Assembly (NCBI GenBank): GCA_047967505.1
Contig: CM106541.1
Source of the DNA: Dipteris shenzhenensis
Taxonomy: Eukaryota > Polypodiophyta > Polypodiopsida > Gleicheniales
Strand: one strand, 5' to 3'
Length of the DNA: 64,000 nucleotides
The position numbers and the translations under genes were made by a program. The notes under the pieces were generated by a model that saw only the letters and a program-made list of their open reading frames with translations, was not told the origin of the DNA and did not search any database. Shown one piece after another: positions 31,364-43,654 of this stretch; positions within the stretch are counted from its first letter, which is position 1; every line of letters starts with the position of its first letter.

Positions 31364-32475
31364 ATGGAAGGGATGAGTGGAAGCTCGTTAGATGATGCGC
31401 CAATGCTCGGGAGCACGGAGTGGCTTATCGAGAGGTTGTATCGTCATTGCACTCATTGCAAGCGAGAAGTACAACATCAATGCCGTATTGTCATGTGCCA
31501 CTTGCAGATGTATGGGGAGGAACCCACACCGACCGTTGGTGGTGCACGTGCTGATGGATTATCAGTAAGTCAATGCTATTTGTGTTCATGATTAATATTG
31601 CATGCGTACTTTACACGAAACCTTGAGACAGGATCTTGTATTTACGTGAAACCTTGAGACAGGATGAGGAGGGTGGCAAGGAGGCATGTATACCTTCACA
31701 CTTTGAGCCGGAGGGTAGTCTCCTAGATGTGCCAGATGATGACGAGGGTATGGTGGACATGATGGATTCTATTTTTAGGGGCACTACATCACATGTATAT
31801 GTGATGTCTGAGTCTAAGGCCATGGTGTAAGAGTTGCAATCAACACGATTGTACGAGGGTGCTAGGATGTCAAAACTACGGGCTTGTATGGGTAGTCTGA
31901 TACAAGTGTCTCGGCCTTAATGAGGTTAGCGCATAATTTATCTCAATTTGGATCTTGATTGTTTTGAGAATCATCATAGTTTCTCATTATTGGAAGCATA
32001 TGTATGTTTGAATTGCAATAGGTTGCTCTAGAAGATGTTGCTTGCACCAAATATGAGCCAAATACCATGCTCGTATCAAGAGATGAAGCGAAGAAGATGC
32101 TAACAACAATGGGTATGTATTATGATACCATCCATGCTTGTCATAATGATTGTTCTCTTTCATAGGGTGAGCAGATCCCGGTAAAGGTCTTGAGACACTT
32201 TCCCATCATTGCTAGAATATAGCACATGTTTCGATGCAAATCCATAGCGGAGTTGCTGACTTGGCATGCTACATATCGGTCCATTGACATATTGAGGATT
32301 CCTACAGATTGTGCTGCTTGGAAGCACATAGACAATCAGTGGCCGAACTTTGCGAGAGAGCCACACAACTTACATCTTGGGCTCGCCATGGATGGCGTGA
32401 ACCCTTTCGGGTTATGCTCGATATCTTGGTCGACATGGCCCATAGTCTTGGTGAATTACAATATCCCTAAAACAT
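31364..32475 (+). pseudogene. CACTA Tnp2 transposase, N-terminal exons
   Basis: ATG at 31364 opens a 67-codon exon (MEGMSGSSLDD) ending at 31564. A GTAAGT donor follows and a GAGACAG acceptor ends at 31662; joining at 31663 is in phase and gives GLS/DEEGGKEAC, then acidic DVPDDDEGMVDMMDS. The frame stops at TAA 31828-31830 but continues as LYEGARMSKL. Then come HACHNDCS (about 32130), PVKVLRHFP, RCKSIAELLTWHATYRS and HNLHLGLAMDGVNPFG-LCSISWSTWPIVL (32230-32455), the Tnp2 N-terminal core. It breaks off at about 32475. The same core occurs on the minus strand at 20390-20160. Confidence 0.75.
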
Positions 32476-32619
32476 TCCAATGCACAATGAAAACCTCAAA
32501 TTTAACATTGCAATGCCATATAAGAGAGTTAACTTTGTTGAATTATCAACACATTTATATAATAGTTTGTGTAAAGATATAAATGTCATTTGTTTAAAGC
32601 AATGACCAGAGTGAAACTA

Positions 32620-33095
32620 AGCTTGTTATCATCATCATGACATTGTCAATGGTAATTGTTATGCATTCAACCAATAGGAAGACAATGAGCTAAAGCTAAG
32701 CTTGTTATCATCATCATGGCAATGCCATTGTCAATGGTAATTGTTACACATTCAACCAATAGGAAGTCAATGAGCTAAACTACTCAATACAAGCCCTTAT
32801 TTAAAGAAAACAAAACCTTAAGACCATTGAGTATTAGCTCAAGGCCAACTTCCAAGAATTGAACACATGAAAGTGCTCAACCAATAGGAAGACAATGAGT
32901 TGAACTACTCAAGCCCTTATTTAAAGAAAACAAAACCTTAAGACCATTGAGTATTAGCTCAGGGCCAACTTCCAAGAATTGAACACATGAAAGTGCTCAA
33001 CCAATAGGAAGACAATGAGCTGAACTACTCAATACAAGCCATTATTTAAATAGAACAAAACCTTAAGACCATTGAGTATTAGCTCAATCTGCACT
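32620..33095. repeat. tandem repeats, 75-bp and about 120-125-bp units
   Basis: Units starting CAACCAATAGGAAG begin at 32753, 32878 and 32998, each with CAAAACCTTAAGACCATTGAG. A shorter unit with CTTGTTATCATCATCATG starts at about 32622 and 32699. The two repeat types share the CAACCAATAGGAAG piece, so one grew from the other. No coding potential. Confidence 0.85.
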
Positions 33096-33099
33096 CTTG

Positions 33100-34010
33100 T
33101 CGTTTACTTGATCAGCCCCTTCTAGGCTTGCTTTTACTTTCTCAAGCACGGTAGGTGGAATTTGGATCTTCTTGGGCTTCCTCCCTCCTTTTGGTGTCCA
33201 ACTCCATACTCAGTGAGTCTACTTGCTCCCAACGTGTAGGATCTGTGTGCCACACATCCAAAATTTCTCCCAACAATTTGCATACGCTTCTTCCTCACTT
33301 GCATTCTTCTTACGGGAACATGGTACCCAATAGTGTTGTGTGCATTGCCCTCGATTACAACGCCGCCATCGCCATCGCCTTGCTACCCAACCTCACGATC
33401 GCCATCAGCATCGCACTATTGCAACCCTGCCATCCCCACCAGGGCATCACGATCGCCATCACCCTGCCCAATTGCTAGATTGACACCCATGCTCTGCCCA
33501 ATCTCTGGATCGACGCCCTGCCCAATCTCAAAGTCCACATCAATCTCTACTGTGATGCCCATGCCCTCACGGTCACCATCGAAGGAAATCAATGGATTTT
33601 TTGCCGCACGGTCTCCCTTGAGATCTACATCGAGATCATGTTCAGGCAAAACTACATATCAATATAATTCCATGCAAAAACATCTTTATACCTGGTGAAA
33701 ATGTCTTTGACAATCTAGAGTTGCTTGAAGAAAGATTGACACGTACCACCACAATTGTAGGCTTGTCATCCATGCCAAGGTTGAGTTCTTGTGTTGGCTT
33801 TGGAACTAGCTGATCCTTCAATATCTTCAATGAAGTTTCTCGAAAATAGATCTTTATGTTTTGCAATTTGCTTGGTCTTTAGTTTCTACTTAATATCAGC
33901 AACCACTTGGAAAATATCAATTTTACCAACAAGAAGGATCTAGGATTCCATCAAGTGTGACTCCACATGTTGAGGAAATAGGTCTGCAACTTCCAAATCC
34001 TTAGGCACGT
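33100..34010. other. mostly unrecognised; possible gypsy pol scrap on the minus strand
   Basis: At 33850-33640, read on the minus strand, a RYKDVFAWNYIDM-like stretch resembles the linker before the Ty3/gypsy reverse transcriptase. At 33340-33560 there is a CGCCATCGCC/CTGCCCAATCTC low-complexity region. No intact gene. Confidence 0.35.
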
Positions 34011-34016
34011 AGTCTC

Positions 34017-36160
34017 TTGGTAGATTCTAGGGTTAGTAGGAATGCACACTTTGTTACTATTAGTTTTGATGATCATTTTCTCTTATCCCCAATCATGCAG
34101 CACTTTAGCAGTCTTAAGCCAAGAGCAAGATGCATAGATTTCCTTTCAAGAAGGATACACGCAAATTATAACTTATTAATAGTGATGTCTGTGGTCCCAT
34201 GAGGACACCTGCTTTTGGGGGTTATCTTTATTATGTTACATTCATAGATGACTTTACCAACTACACTTGGGTCTATGGTCTCAAGGCAAAATCAAAAGTG
34301 TTTATGCATTTCAAACACTTTGTGGCTATGGTTGAGAATGAGACAGGACTCAAGGTGCAGACACTTCGCATAGGTTGAGGGGGGGAGTATATGTCTCATG
34401 AGTTTGAGGCATTTTTGAAGGAGAAAGGCATCATGTATCAGCTTACACTGAGGCTAACACCTCAATAGAATGGCAAAGCTGAGCGGACGAATCGCACTCT
34501 TATGGAGATGGATAGATGCATCCTTACCAGTAAAAAGTTGCCTCACAGGTTTTGGCTTGAAGGCCTCATGTGTGGCAACTATGTTTTGAATTGGGCTCCC
34601 ACAAAGGCTTTGAAGACAATCACGCCCTATGAGGTATAGCATGGGAGAAAGCCTTCAGTGGACCATTTCAGAGTTTTTGGTTGTGTTGCATATGCCCATA
34701 TGCCTGTGGAGTTTTGGCACAAGTTGTCAGATAAGGCACTTAAATGCATTTTTGTGGGGTATAGTTCACAAAGCAAAGGCTATCGTCTCTACAATCCTAC
34801 TTCACGCAAGATTTTTGTTAGTAGAGATCTTATATTCTCTGAAAATTCAGCACATACACATGCTGAATTTCAGATTCCAGTTTCTTCAGATGATGTTCTT
34901 GAGGGGATGCTTCCTATAGCATTTGGTTCCCCCACTGAGGTTCATGCTAAAAGTTAAAATTTACAGCAACCTCCTCCTAATCCACATGCCCCGATTCAGC
35001 CATCGGCTGATTTTGTACCTCCATAAGGTGTGGATGAAGTTGTCAAGCACAAGATTCAAGAGATACACGCAGCCAAAATAGTCCCAAATTGGTTTCTACA
35101 AACTCTCAGGGAGAGTAGGCTTGAGGCCCCATTACCTGGAAGGACTCATAGTGCAGTAAGGCACCAAGGGGAGCTCTTTTAGTTGAGACAGCTTATGAAA
35201 GGACTCTTCTTGATGAAGAGGAGCCTGACTCTTTTGAAGAATATAATTGCAAATGAGGATATAATTTCAGATTGAGTTGAAAGCTAAATTTGACATGACA
35301 GATTTGGGAATGTTAAATTTTTATTTGGGGATCCAGTTTATACAAGACAAGTGTGGCATCATTATGTCTCAATCCAAGTATGTGCAGAAGATCTTGGATA
35401 GATTCAACATGCATGATTGTAAGCCTATAGCCACTCCCATGGAGCTGGGGCTGAAACTTACTATGTATGATGTAGGTGAATCAGTGGATGTCACACTTTA
35501 TAGCCGGGCTATTGGATACCTCATCTGCTTATGTAATATACGGCATGATATTGAGTTTGCAGTATCTCAGGTGACCAGATATATGCACAGCCCAAATACA
35601 ACACATTGGCAAGCTGTAAAATGCATCTTCTATTATTTGCAAGACAAAAGCCTTTTGGCATAATGTTTCCCAGGTGGGGTGACCCGCAGATGCATGCTTA
35701 CAGTGATTCGGATTGGGCTGGAGACTATGATACCAAATAGTCCACTAGTGGTAATTGTTTCTTTTTGGGAAAAGCTTGCATTTCTTGGCTAAGCAAGAAG
35801 AAATCTATAGTGGCTACTTCCTCATGTGAAGCTGAGTACAGGGCAGCTTTCACAGCAATAGTTGAGTGTGTTTGGCTGCGATGTTTGTGTTGCTGATCTT
35901 CATCTCTTATTGGAGAGTCCTTCTCCAATTCTCACTGATAGTCAAAGTGCTATAGAAGTGGCAAAGAATCCTATGCTTCATACTCACACGAAGCACATTG
36001 AGGTTCATTATGATTACGTCAGAGAGAAGTTGCATGCAGGGGAGATCAATATGATCTATGTGCATATCATGATCAACTTGGAGCTGCTTATGTGCCATTT
36101 GAAGCCAAGTGAATTTTTTGTCTACCTTCTTCTCTCTTTCTATCAAGAGGTCAACAAGAT
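34017..36160 (+). pseudogene. degraded Ty1/copia element 3 (integrase, RT, RNase H)
   Basis: In order: integrase remnants from about 34190, GGEYMSHEFEAFLKE, NGKAERTNRTLMEM (catalytic-Glu region), HFRVFGCVAYAH, KCIFVGYSSQSKGYRLY (34658-34957). The RT then jumps from the region before KWVYK to MTDLGMLNFYLGIQF (35290), so YVDDL and the RT core are deleted. DSDWAGDYDTK, SWLSKKKSIVATSSCEAEYR and the end TKHIEVHYDYVREKL follow. Many stops; no LTRs were found. Confidence 0.82.
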
Positions 36161-38040
36161 CATGGTATCAACTATGCAGCTCTCAAACATGCCATGCATG
36201 CTCTTGGTGCTCTTAGAGTAGGGCTTGCAGTGGCACCCATGTCTGAGCCACATGGTGGGTAGTCTTAGCTGCTTCCATGATAGATTCTCAAACATGTTGC
36301 CAATTCTTGGCCACCACCTATTGGCTAGATAAATCTTATGAGTAGAAGAAGGGGTAGATACCCTCACCTATACCTAGTATAGTTTGAGGAGGAGGTAAGC
36401 AAGGCACTCGTTAGGCTACCTATGAAGACCTGGGAATCGCCAAGTTGGCAGTTGGTCTTCTTCCACATCTAGGATCTGGAACTCCTTCCCTTTACCAATC
36501 TATTGCTTCTTTAGAGAATCTGTCAGTAAGTTAGGACCTCTAGAGAAATTGCCTCTTGGGGTAGACTTTCTGATCTTGGAGCCTTGAGTCCATGGCCATA
36601 TTGTAAAACTCAGTGGGTTGACTCAAGCGACCACTATCTCCACATCAATTGGGACCATGATGATCCCCATATCAAAACATGAGTTGTGGAATGTATTGAC
36701 CTCATCTTGAACCTCCATGGCCACTTCATCTGCTATCCAATGGACCTCTATTGTAGCTTCCTTTAAGCTCATAGGCACAACAATTGTAGTTATTGGTGTG
36801 GATACTATTTGGTCTTTGGGATGGTCCTATCTTGCTCCATCCGATCATGGCGAGCTGGTGGCACTTCTGTTGTCTCCTAAATATTCCTATTGGACTGCTT
36901 CCCTATGGTATCCCTCAAGAGTGGGTTGCTTCTCCACAATCTCCTTTGTAGTCTCATCCTAAGCATCCTTAAGGGTCTCCTCCATGCCCATGGCATCCAC
37001 TACACTCTCATTGTCCTTCTCTCCTCTTACGTCTTGCTGATGATCAGGTGAGGCTCAAGTATGGGGAGAAGAAGGCTGAACATCAGGGTTTCTAGGAGAT
37101 ATTGGAGGGGTGGGAATAGTTTTCTCAGACTTAGTGTCTGGAGATGACACATCTATAGTAGTGGAGGGAGGAGGGAGTGGGTTCTCTTGGATAGGGTTTA
37201 ATGTTTGTCGATGGAGGTAGGGAGTGGCTGACTTAGTTTTAATGATGAAGATTGGAATCAGGGGAGGCAAAGTCCCTGACCATGAACTAATGACAATCAA
37301 CTCCAACTCCTCCATTGTAGAGTCCGTTGGTGTGCCTATACCCCTAGATTCACCTGTAGCTACTAGCTTCTCTATCCATATATAGGATTCTCTTGAGCCA
37401 CTCCCTACATTGGTAAGTAGCAACCTTGAAGCTAGTCCCAGAAGTTTAGGAGCACCCAATCATCCTACTACTCCTAATTGGAGTCTATGGTGTATCGTGC
37501 AAAGGCGAGGTCCAAGTTTGTAATTAGTTTGGTGTGCCACACATACTCCCTTGAGTTTCTTGTCAAATGTAGGGCAAATGTATCAGAGAAGACCTTGAGC
37601 CAGTCCTTCTCTACTTTACCTCATATGCTATGAGTGCCTTGTCCACAAACTTCCTCGAGATGTATCTTGGAAATACTCTATAAACTTTTCTATAGAAGGA
37701 TTGGGCCTCATCCTAATGAGGTACCCTTGCATTTGATAGAAGGTGTTCTCTTTGAATTGATGGTTGCAATGGGTTGTCATTGCCTACTGCTACTTCTTTG
37801 AGTGCCTTATTGACATGGAATCAATATAAATATTTTTGCATAGAGACATTTGTCAAGGTGAATCCTCTTTCCTTGCATGTGAATGTTGTGCATGTCCACT
37901 TTGTAGGCATTTAGAAGCTCATGTGCCACCTCAAGACTACACATATCAACCCATGGAAAGTTTTCCATATCCAAAATCTTATTCTGCTTTAATATCTTCA
38001 TGGTTGTAGAGGGTTCTCAATCAAAAAGGATCCTTGCAAT
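36161..38040. other. no gene recognised
   Basis: The minus strand has a Pro/Ser/Thr-rich frame at 37459-37055 and a short frame at 38001-37807 (SLEVAHELLNAYKVDMHN), possibly remnants of an element following the gypsy pol on the same strand. No conserved motif was seen. Confidence 0.35.
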
Positions 38041-38044
38041 TGCA

Positions 38045-39300
38045 AAGCCACTCACTAGTGCTTCACTAGTACGATTATCATGCACTTCCACCAATTTTAT
38101 GGGCCATCCTGGGAAAATTTGACATTAGTTTTCTTCTTACCATTTCTTCCGTTGTATAACAACACAAACATACCCTTTGTCATACTTTTGGGCATAAAAT
38201 ATATGCCATGCCAAGCCTTCCTCCTCCTTTGAATCACCTGTTGTGTTCATGCAACTTGTAATCTTAGTTCATCCAATTTGTTGAACTATTCCAATCACTG
38301 ATGTACTTCCTAAAGCTCACCAAGATTATTTTCAGTAGCTACACACAAACTCAAGACTAGGAATCCCACTGGGATGATAGCTTCCAATCCAAAGGCCACG
38401 CAAAATGGGAATTCCATCGAGAATTCCATTCAGACAACACCTTCCAATCCAAAGGCCATGCAGAATGGAGTAAGATTGGTCATGATCTTATAAGTAGTTC
38501 TATCCGCCCATAATGCTACATGTAACTTTGTATCCCAATCAGTACGATTAGAATTAACAGTCTTTGTAAGGACCAACTTTAGAGTCTTGCTGGTGGACTC
38601 AGCTTGTCCATTACACCTAGGGTAGTAGGTGGTAGAAATCTGATGAGCTGTCATAATTCCTTTGTTGAATTTCAAAGACGTCATTGACAGAGTGAGTTCC
38701 TTGATCACTAACAAACTCAATAGCAAAACCATATCTAGAGATAATATTTTCAAACAAGAATTTTGTTGTATCCCTGATAGCTTTTGCTTCCACCCATTTA
38801 GTAACATAATCAATAGCTAAAATAACATACCTATTTTGAATTTTCAGTGGTTTTGAAAGGACCAATGAAATTAGGTCCCCATCGCTAAAAAGTTTCCCAA
38901 GGCTAACTAGGTTGTAAAGGCATGTGATTTGGGGGAAGCATTCTCCCTATGTATTGATAAGCATTACACTATACAGCAAGGGCATGGGCATCCCAAAAGC
39001 CTCCCAAAAGAGAGTCCTCCACCATAACCCTACCTACAACTATGTACAAGCTATAAGATCACTTGCAAAGGGACCTCTAGCAAGACCTTTATGAGCCTTT
39101 GTGAGCACCATGGTGTGCTTGTGTGGTAACAGCCACCTCCATAGGACACCATCAACACATTGGCTATACAAATGACCACCAATCAAACTATACTTCCAAG
39201 CCTTAACAACAAGCTATGGTAGCTTGTATTTAGGCATTTGCACTAGAAACATTCTCTGAGGAGAAAGATATTGCAACAATAGCAAAAATATTAGCATTTA
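38045..39300 (-). pseudogene. Ty3/gypsy integrase
   Basis: Reading right to left: YIGRMLP-like lead-in (39000-38900), then ILAIDYVTKWVEAKAIRDTT (38830) with the first catalytic Asp, SRYGF...VSDQGTH (second Asp) and STTYYPRCNGQAEST (Glu region) at 38640-38590. The C-terminal part, PFCMAFGLE and ELRLQVA-like through RRRKAWHGIYF, continues to about 38050. A 60-bp segment (CTTCCAATCCAAAGGCCA...) is duplicated at 38378 and 38440. Frames change several times. Confidence 0.8.
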
Positions 39301-39305
39301 GGAGC

Positions 39306-39759
39306 TCAATAGTAACACCAGACTGGGTTGCATGATGGGAAGTCGAGACAAGCAGTCTCCTCTTGCATGTGATTTGCCAAGTTTATAAACAATCCAAAAA
39401 TTGAATTCCTACAAAAGGAGCATCCATCTAACCAACCTGCCATGAATGATAGTTTTGTTGATAAGATATGATAATCCCTGATGGTCCACATAGAATATGA
39501 ATTGATTGCCCAGCAAATAATGTCAAAATTTTTGAACACTATGCATCCTACCCACGGGTTCTCTTTTAGTGGTACTATAGTTGCACCTGGGCTCAGTGAT
39601 CAATCTATCAGCATAATAGATAGGATAATCCAATTTACCCTTTGGTTCAGCTAGAATAATCCCAATGGCATATCTAGAAGCATCCAATGGACATGAAAAA
39701 TGACATCCCATCTTGGTTGTCTGAGAATGCATGTTTTAGAAGCATGCTTCTTGAGCGCA
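39306..39759 (-). pseudogene. Ty3/gypsy RNase H, 3' side of the LARD-like insertion
   Basis: DASRYAIGIILAEPKGKLDYPIYYADRL (about 39690-39600), then the LLGNQFIFYVDHQGL region, RLVRWMLLL and KLGKSHARGDCLSRLP on the minus strand. This is the Ty3 RNase H between RT and integrase. It begins right at the insertion junction; the preceding RT end lies at 42417-42780. Confidence 0.8.
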
Positions 39760-39764
39760 TGACA

Positions 39765-40098
39765 TGTTGAGAGATATGGTGCCATGAGCACATAGATTAA
39801 AGGGCAAAGGTATGTGATAAGGAATGTATTAAAGTAGCCACCCTAAGATGTGGACTACATGATCTGGAGATGTGGATTGAGGATATCCACAAGGAGAGAT
39901 GTGGATGAGAGGATCCCACATGGTTGACTATTCAAAGGGCACTCTCTATATAAGAAGCCTATCTTGTATTATTGAATAGAAAAAAACATTTTCTATCTCA
40001 CTCTCATGTCTTATGTAGTGTGCTTTGAGCCTCTTTAGTTCTTCCTCTGATCTTGTGTGCACTAGGCTTAGTGGCGATCCTATATTGGATCTTTTACA
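39765..40098 (+). repeat. 5' LTR of the non-coding LTR element
   Basis: Starts TGTTGAGAGATATGG and ends GGATCTTTTACA. TATA-like CTCTCTATATAAGAAG near 39946. The primer site TGGTATCAGAGCATAGG follows at 40099. Confidence 0.93.
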
Positions 40099-42077
40099 TG
40101 GTATCAGAGCATAGGTTGCCCACAAGCCTAGGTAGTTTAGAGTGAGTGGCACACTCTTATCTTGATGTTAGGGAGAGTTTGGGAAATTATGTCGATGAGA
40201 TTTTGAGAGTCCACTAAGAGAGAGACCCCTACTTTGAGTGAGTCTGCACTCTCTCAGAAATAGAGTTAAGGAGAGTAAACTCTTTGCGAGTTTTTCTCTC
40301 AGTAGTCTATAGTTCTATTGGGAGAGAGAACCCTAAGCTTCAACAAAGGCTTCATTGACAACCTACCTATAGCAAAGGTGACCTTTAGCCATGGCTCATC
40401 CTCTACACCAGAGTTTTTCAACACCTCCTTAGCTCCTCGCATCTACCACTAGCAGCGACCTCTTTAGTGCCATCTCTGAAACGGCGCATGCTCGGGTAGA
40501 TCTACTACTTGGCTCACACGAGGCTCTCCAAACGACGAGATGCCCTGGAACACCAAAGTAAGCTCCCAGGTGGCAACTCAGTCTGGAAATAGGACCAAGC
40601 TTCGACGAAGGGAAGCGATGAATGCAAAAGAGTTGGGTCTTGCTGTGCATCTATGTGCATAGAGCTCTACCATAAACTTAGCTCACACGCCAATGAGCTT
40701 GGCCCGTCTACAAGTCGAGCCACACTCTAAGCAAAGCTTCTCGAAGACAAGCCAACACCTGCTCCAACAACACCAGCAAACGGCACTCCAGCAATGAAAT
40801 CTACAGATCTCCAACCTCAACGCAAACAGCTCCAACACCTGGTACTATCGACCAGCCAAGTCTCAAGCTTGAATGCTACCCATAGCCTCCTTCAAAGGCT
40901 TAGACTCCATCTTCACGCCTCGGTTCACTGTTAGCTAGCACTCACAACAAAAGCCTACGTAGCCATTCAAGGCCTTCCTTGGATGCCAATAGACCTTCAC
41001 AGCTCTTGTGTAGAAGTCCAGCACTAGTTCTTTGCAATCCTCACCTCCTCCATCGCTCCACATCACCCCAACCTGCATTCAACGCTAGCGACACAGAGCA
41101 GCTTCATCGGTACTTGTAATTTGCTAGACCGCATCCTATGGCTTCATAAATATGGTGCTGAAATCAACAAACGGTGTCAAAGAACTCCATCAAAATGAGA
41201 GGCGATGCCACGCACGACACCAGCACAGCCAAGAAGGTCTCACAAAGGTATAGATCTTGGCAACCTCGTTGACAGCCATGTGGCAAGATAAGGGTGTGGT
41301 AAAGTTATTTGTGGTTAGTTAAGAATTTGCCACGTGAAACATAAACCCAAGTCTGGTCAACTCAACCCACCCACAGAAACCATGGTTAGGTTTAGATTCA
41401 GGATTGGTTAACTACCACATCATCATGCAGCCACCTAAGCACTCAATACCCTTGCTAAGCACAATTTGTAAGCTACATGTGAACAGCCTCTGCCACATAA
41501 TCAATTGGGTCCCTCTTCTTCATAAAAATTCGACAAGCCATAAGTTGCAATACAGGAAGAATTTGCACACGCTCCAAAAAGGAAAAGTGATTGTCTTTTT
41601 GAGCTCTACGCGCTTATTAAGTCAAAATCATTGTTAGCAATTAGACACTGCCATTGAAGCAAATAAAGCTCATGGTAAGACCTTTGCAACAAATGACAAA
41701 TCAAAGCATGAATGCACACATCATTGTCATAATCATGCCAAAAGCACAAGTGCATGAGATGACCATAGCAAAAAGCATGGCATCCACACAAAAAGCATTA
41801 AGGCACATGGAAGAACAAAGCATCATGCATCAAGCTACATCAAGAGAAGAAGCGAACGCCATCGACAAACAAAAACCTTGCCAACCTTGCCTAGGTTTTG
41901 TAAATCAAGCCTAACCACCTGAGAGTAGCTATGAAAGCACCCAGGGGAGGTATTGACATGTAAAAGCCACACTTGACCACCTTAAGTAGCAATGCGTGCA
42001 CTAAGGGGAGATGATGGATTTGTAACTCACATCTGACCACCTTGCAGTAGCCAAAGGATTATGGCACCAAGGGGAGG

Positions 42078-42411
42078 TGTTGAGAGATATGGTGCCATGA
42101 GCACATAGATTAAAGGGCAAAGGTATGTGATAAGGAATGTATTAAAGTAGCCACCCTAAGATGTGTACTACATGATGTGGAGATGTGGATTGAGGATATC
42201 CACAAGGAGAGATGTGGATGAGAGGATCCCACATGGTTGACTATTCAAAGGGCACTCTCTATATAAGAAGCCTATCTTGTATTGTTGAATAGAAAAAAAC
42301 ATTTTCTATCTCACTCTCATGTCTTATGTAGTGTGCTTTGAGCCTCCTTAGTTCTTCCTCTGATCTTGTGTGCACTAGGCTTCGTGGCAATCATATATTG
42401 GATCTTTTACA
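42078..42411 (+). repeat. 3' LTR of the non-coding LTR element
   Basis: Same length and ends as the 5' LTR. The polypurine tract AAGGGGAGG lies at 42069-42077. Confidence 0.93.
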
Positions 42412-42416
42412 TGACA

Positions 42417-42780
42417 TGCCTTAGACAACCCAAGTGTCCATTGGAACTTCACATCCTTCTTAGTGAGCTCATATAATGGGGCAGCTATCTGAGCAGAATC
42501 TCAAATAAAATGCCTATAGAAATTTTATAAGCCCCACAAAAGACCTTAATTGAGTCAAATTGATCAATTCAAGCATTAATCCTATAGCTTTAATCTTACC
42601 AGGTTCAGCTCTGATTCCATCCTTAGATATGACATTGCCACAAGTAGGACACCAACTTGGATACAGAAAGCACTCTTTGCCAAATTTAAAGAAAGATTCA
42701 ATTTTCTTTTTGGTCTTCTTTTGAAGGGCGCACTTTTCTCCAATGCAATAGCTCAATTTAGCAATTTTCATATGTTCTCT
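42417..42780 (-). pseudogene. Ty3/gypsy reverse transcriptase, C-terminal end
   Basis: GNVISKDGIRAEPGKIKAI (about 42640-42585) and then TQLRSFVGLIKF match the RT-RNase H connection of gypsy elements (usual form: V-S-x-x-G-I...P-x-K-I...L-R-S-F-L-G). Continuity with 39759 across the LTR element is good: a LSKACHV-like tail precedes the junction. Confidence 0.78.
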
Positions 42781-43320
42781 AGCTCCCTTATAGGTGTTTG
42801 ATTCTCCCCTATTAGAGTATTTGTTTTCTTATGCCTCGCATGATGTACTTTTCCCTTGAGCTTTGTTCTTGGGGTTTCTTTCATGCTTAATAGAAGTCTT
42901 TTCCTTGGAAAAAAAATGCATAGCATATGCCCACATACATGACGATCATAGATGAGAGTAGGATTTAAACTCATGTAAGTACATCATGGTTATCTATAAA
43001 GATAAGAGAAAAGCATATAAGCTATATGCTCCCATAAATCAAAAGGTCATTATCTTGAGAGATATAGTGCTTGTAATAAAGCATCAAAATGGAATTCATC
43101 AAATACACAAGAGATATTCACACCAAAACTCAAACTAATGTAGAGAAGGTTGATAAAAAGAGCCAACATTGCTAGAAGATCCCCAAGAAGAGAAACAACT
43201 CATATGGTCTACAAGAAAAATGGAAACCACCACCCATGTTGGCATATGCTGAGAAAGGCAAAGAAATTCAAGCTGAAGCACCAAATATGATTTTATGACT
43301 ACCATCATGGTGTTATAGAA
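42781..43320. other. no gene recognised
   Basis: Minus strand may hold more decayed gypsy pol; the plus strand leads into a copia RNase H fragment. No motif was identified. Confidence 0.35.
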
Positions 43321-43324
43321 GAGA

Positions 43325-43654
43325 TAAACAAACTAACAACCAACTATTTCTTTGTCTTCAATAGAAGTAGAATATAGAGCACTCACAACAAGTGCATGCA
43401 AGGTTATATGGATCAAAAGATTGTTGGCAAAAATAGATTGCATTGATGATATAAGGCCAACAACAACATACTATGGTAATCAATTGGCTCAAGCCTTCTC
43501 CAAATATCGAGTATTTCATTCAAGGGCAAAGCACATTGATGTCAAAGAGCACTTCATTAGAGAAAGAGTGTTACTTGAGAATGTCACAATGAATGTTGTA
43601 GATATCTTTACCAAACCACTTCAAAAAGAGCTTTTTGAGAAAACACCAACTTGA
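43325..43654 (+). pseudogene. copia RNase H 3' end fragment
   Basis: [19 protein letters not shown], then HSRAKHIDVKEHFIRERVLL and VDIFTKPLQKELFEK. These match the RNase H end of the subfamily at 22966-23430 and include the part missing there. No LTR was recognised in the following 250 bp, though GGTGTTGAGGATCG at 43790 could be a decayed LTR start. Confidence 0.82.

Larger units (their letters stand above)
39765..42411 (+). mobile_element. non-coding LTR retrotransposon (LARD/TRIM-like), inserted in gypsy pol
   Basis: LTRs of 334 bp each (39765-40098 and 42078-42411), target duplication TGACA at 39760-39764 and 42412-42416, primer site at 40099 and a polypurine tract before the 3' LTR. The 1979-bp interior has no gag or pol motif; frames there are short. 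I count about seven base differences between the LTRs, so this is one of the younger insertions in the window. It would depend on another element's proteins. Confidence 0.92.

Noticed and set aside
33333-33698. 121-codon plus-strand frame with Ser/Pro repeats
   Set aside because: Low-complexity CGCCATCGCC composition and a better coding trace (gypsy-like) on the opposite strand at one end.
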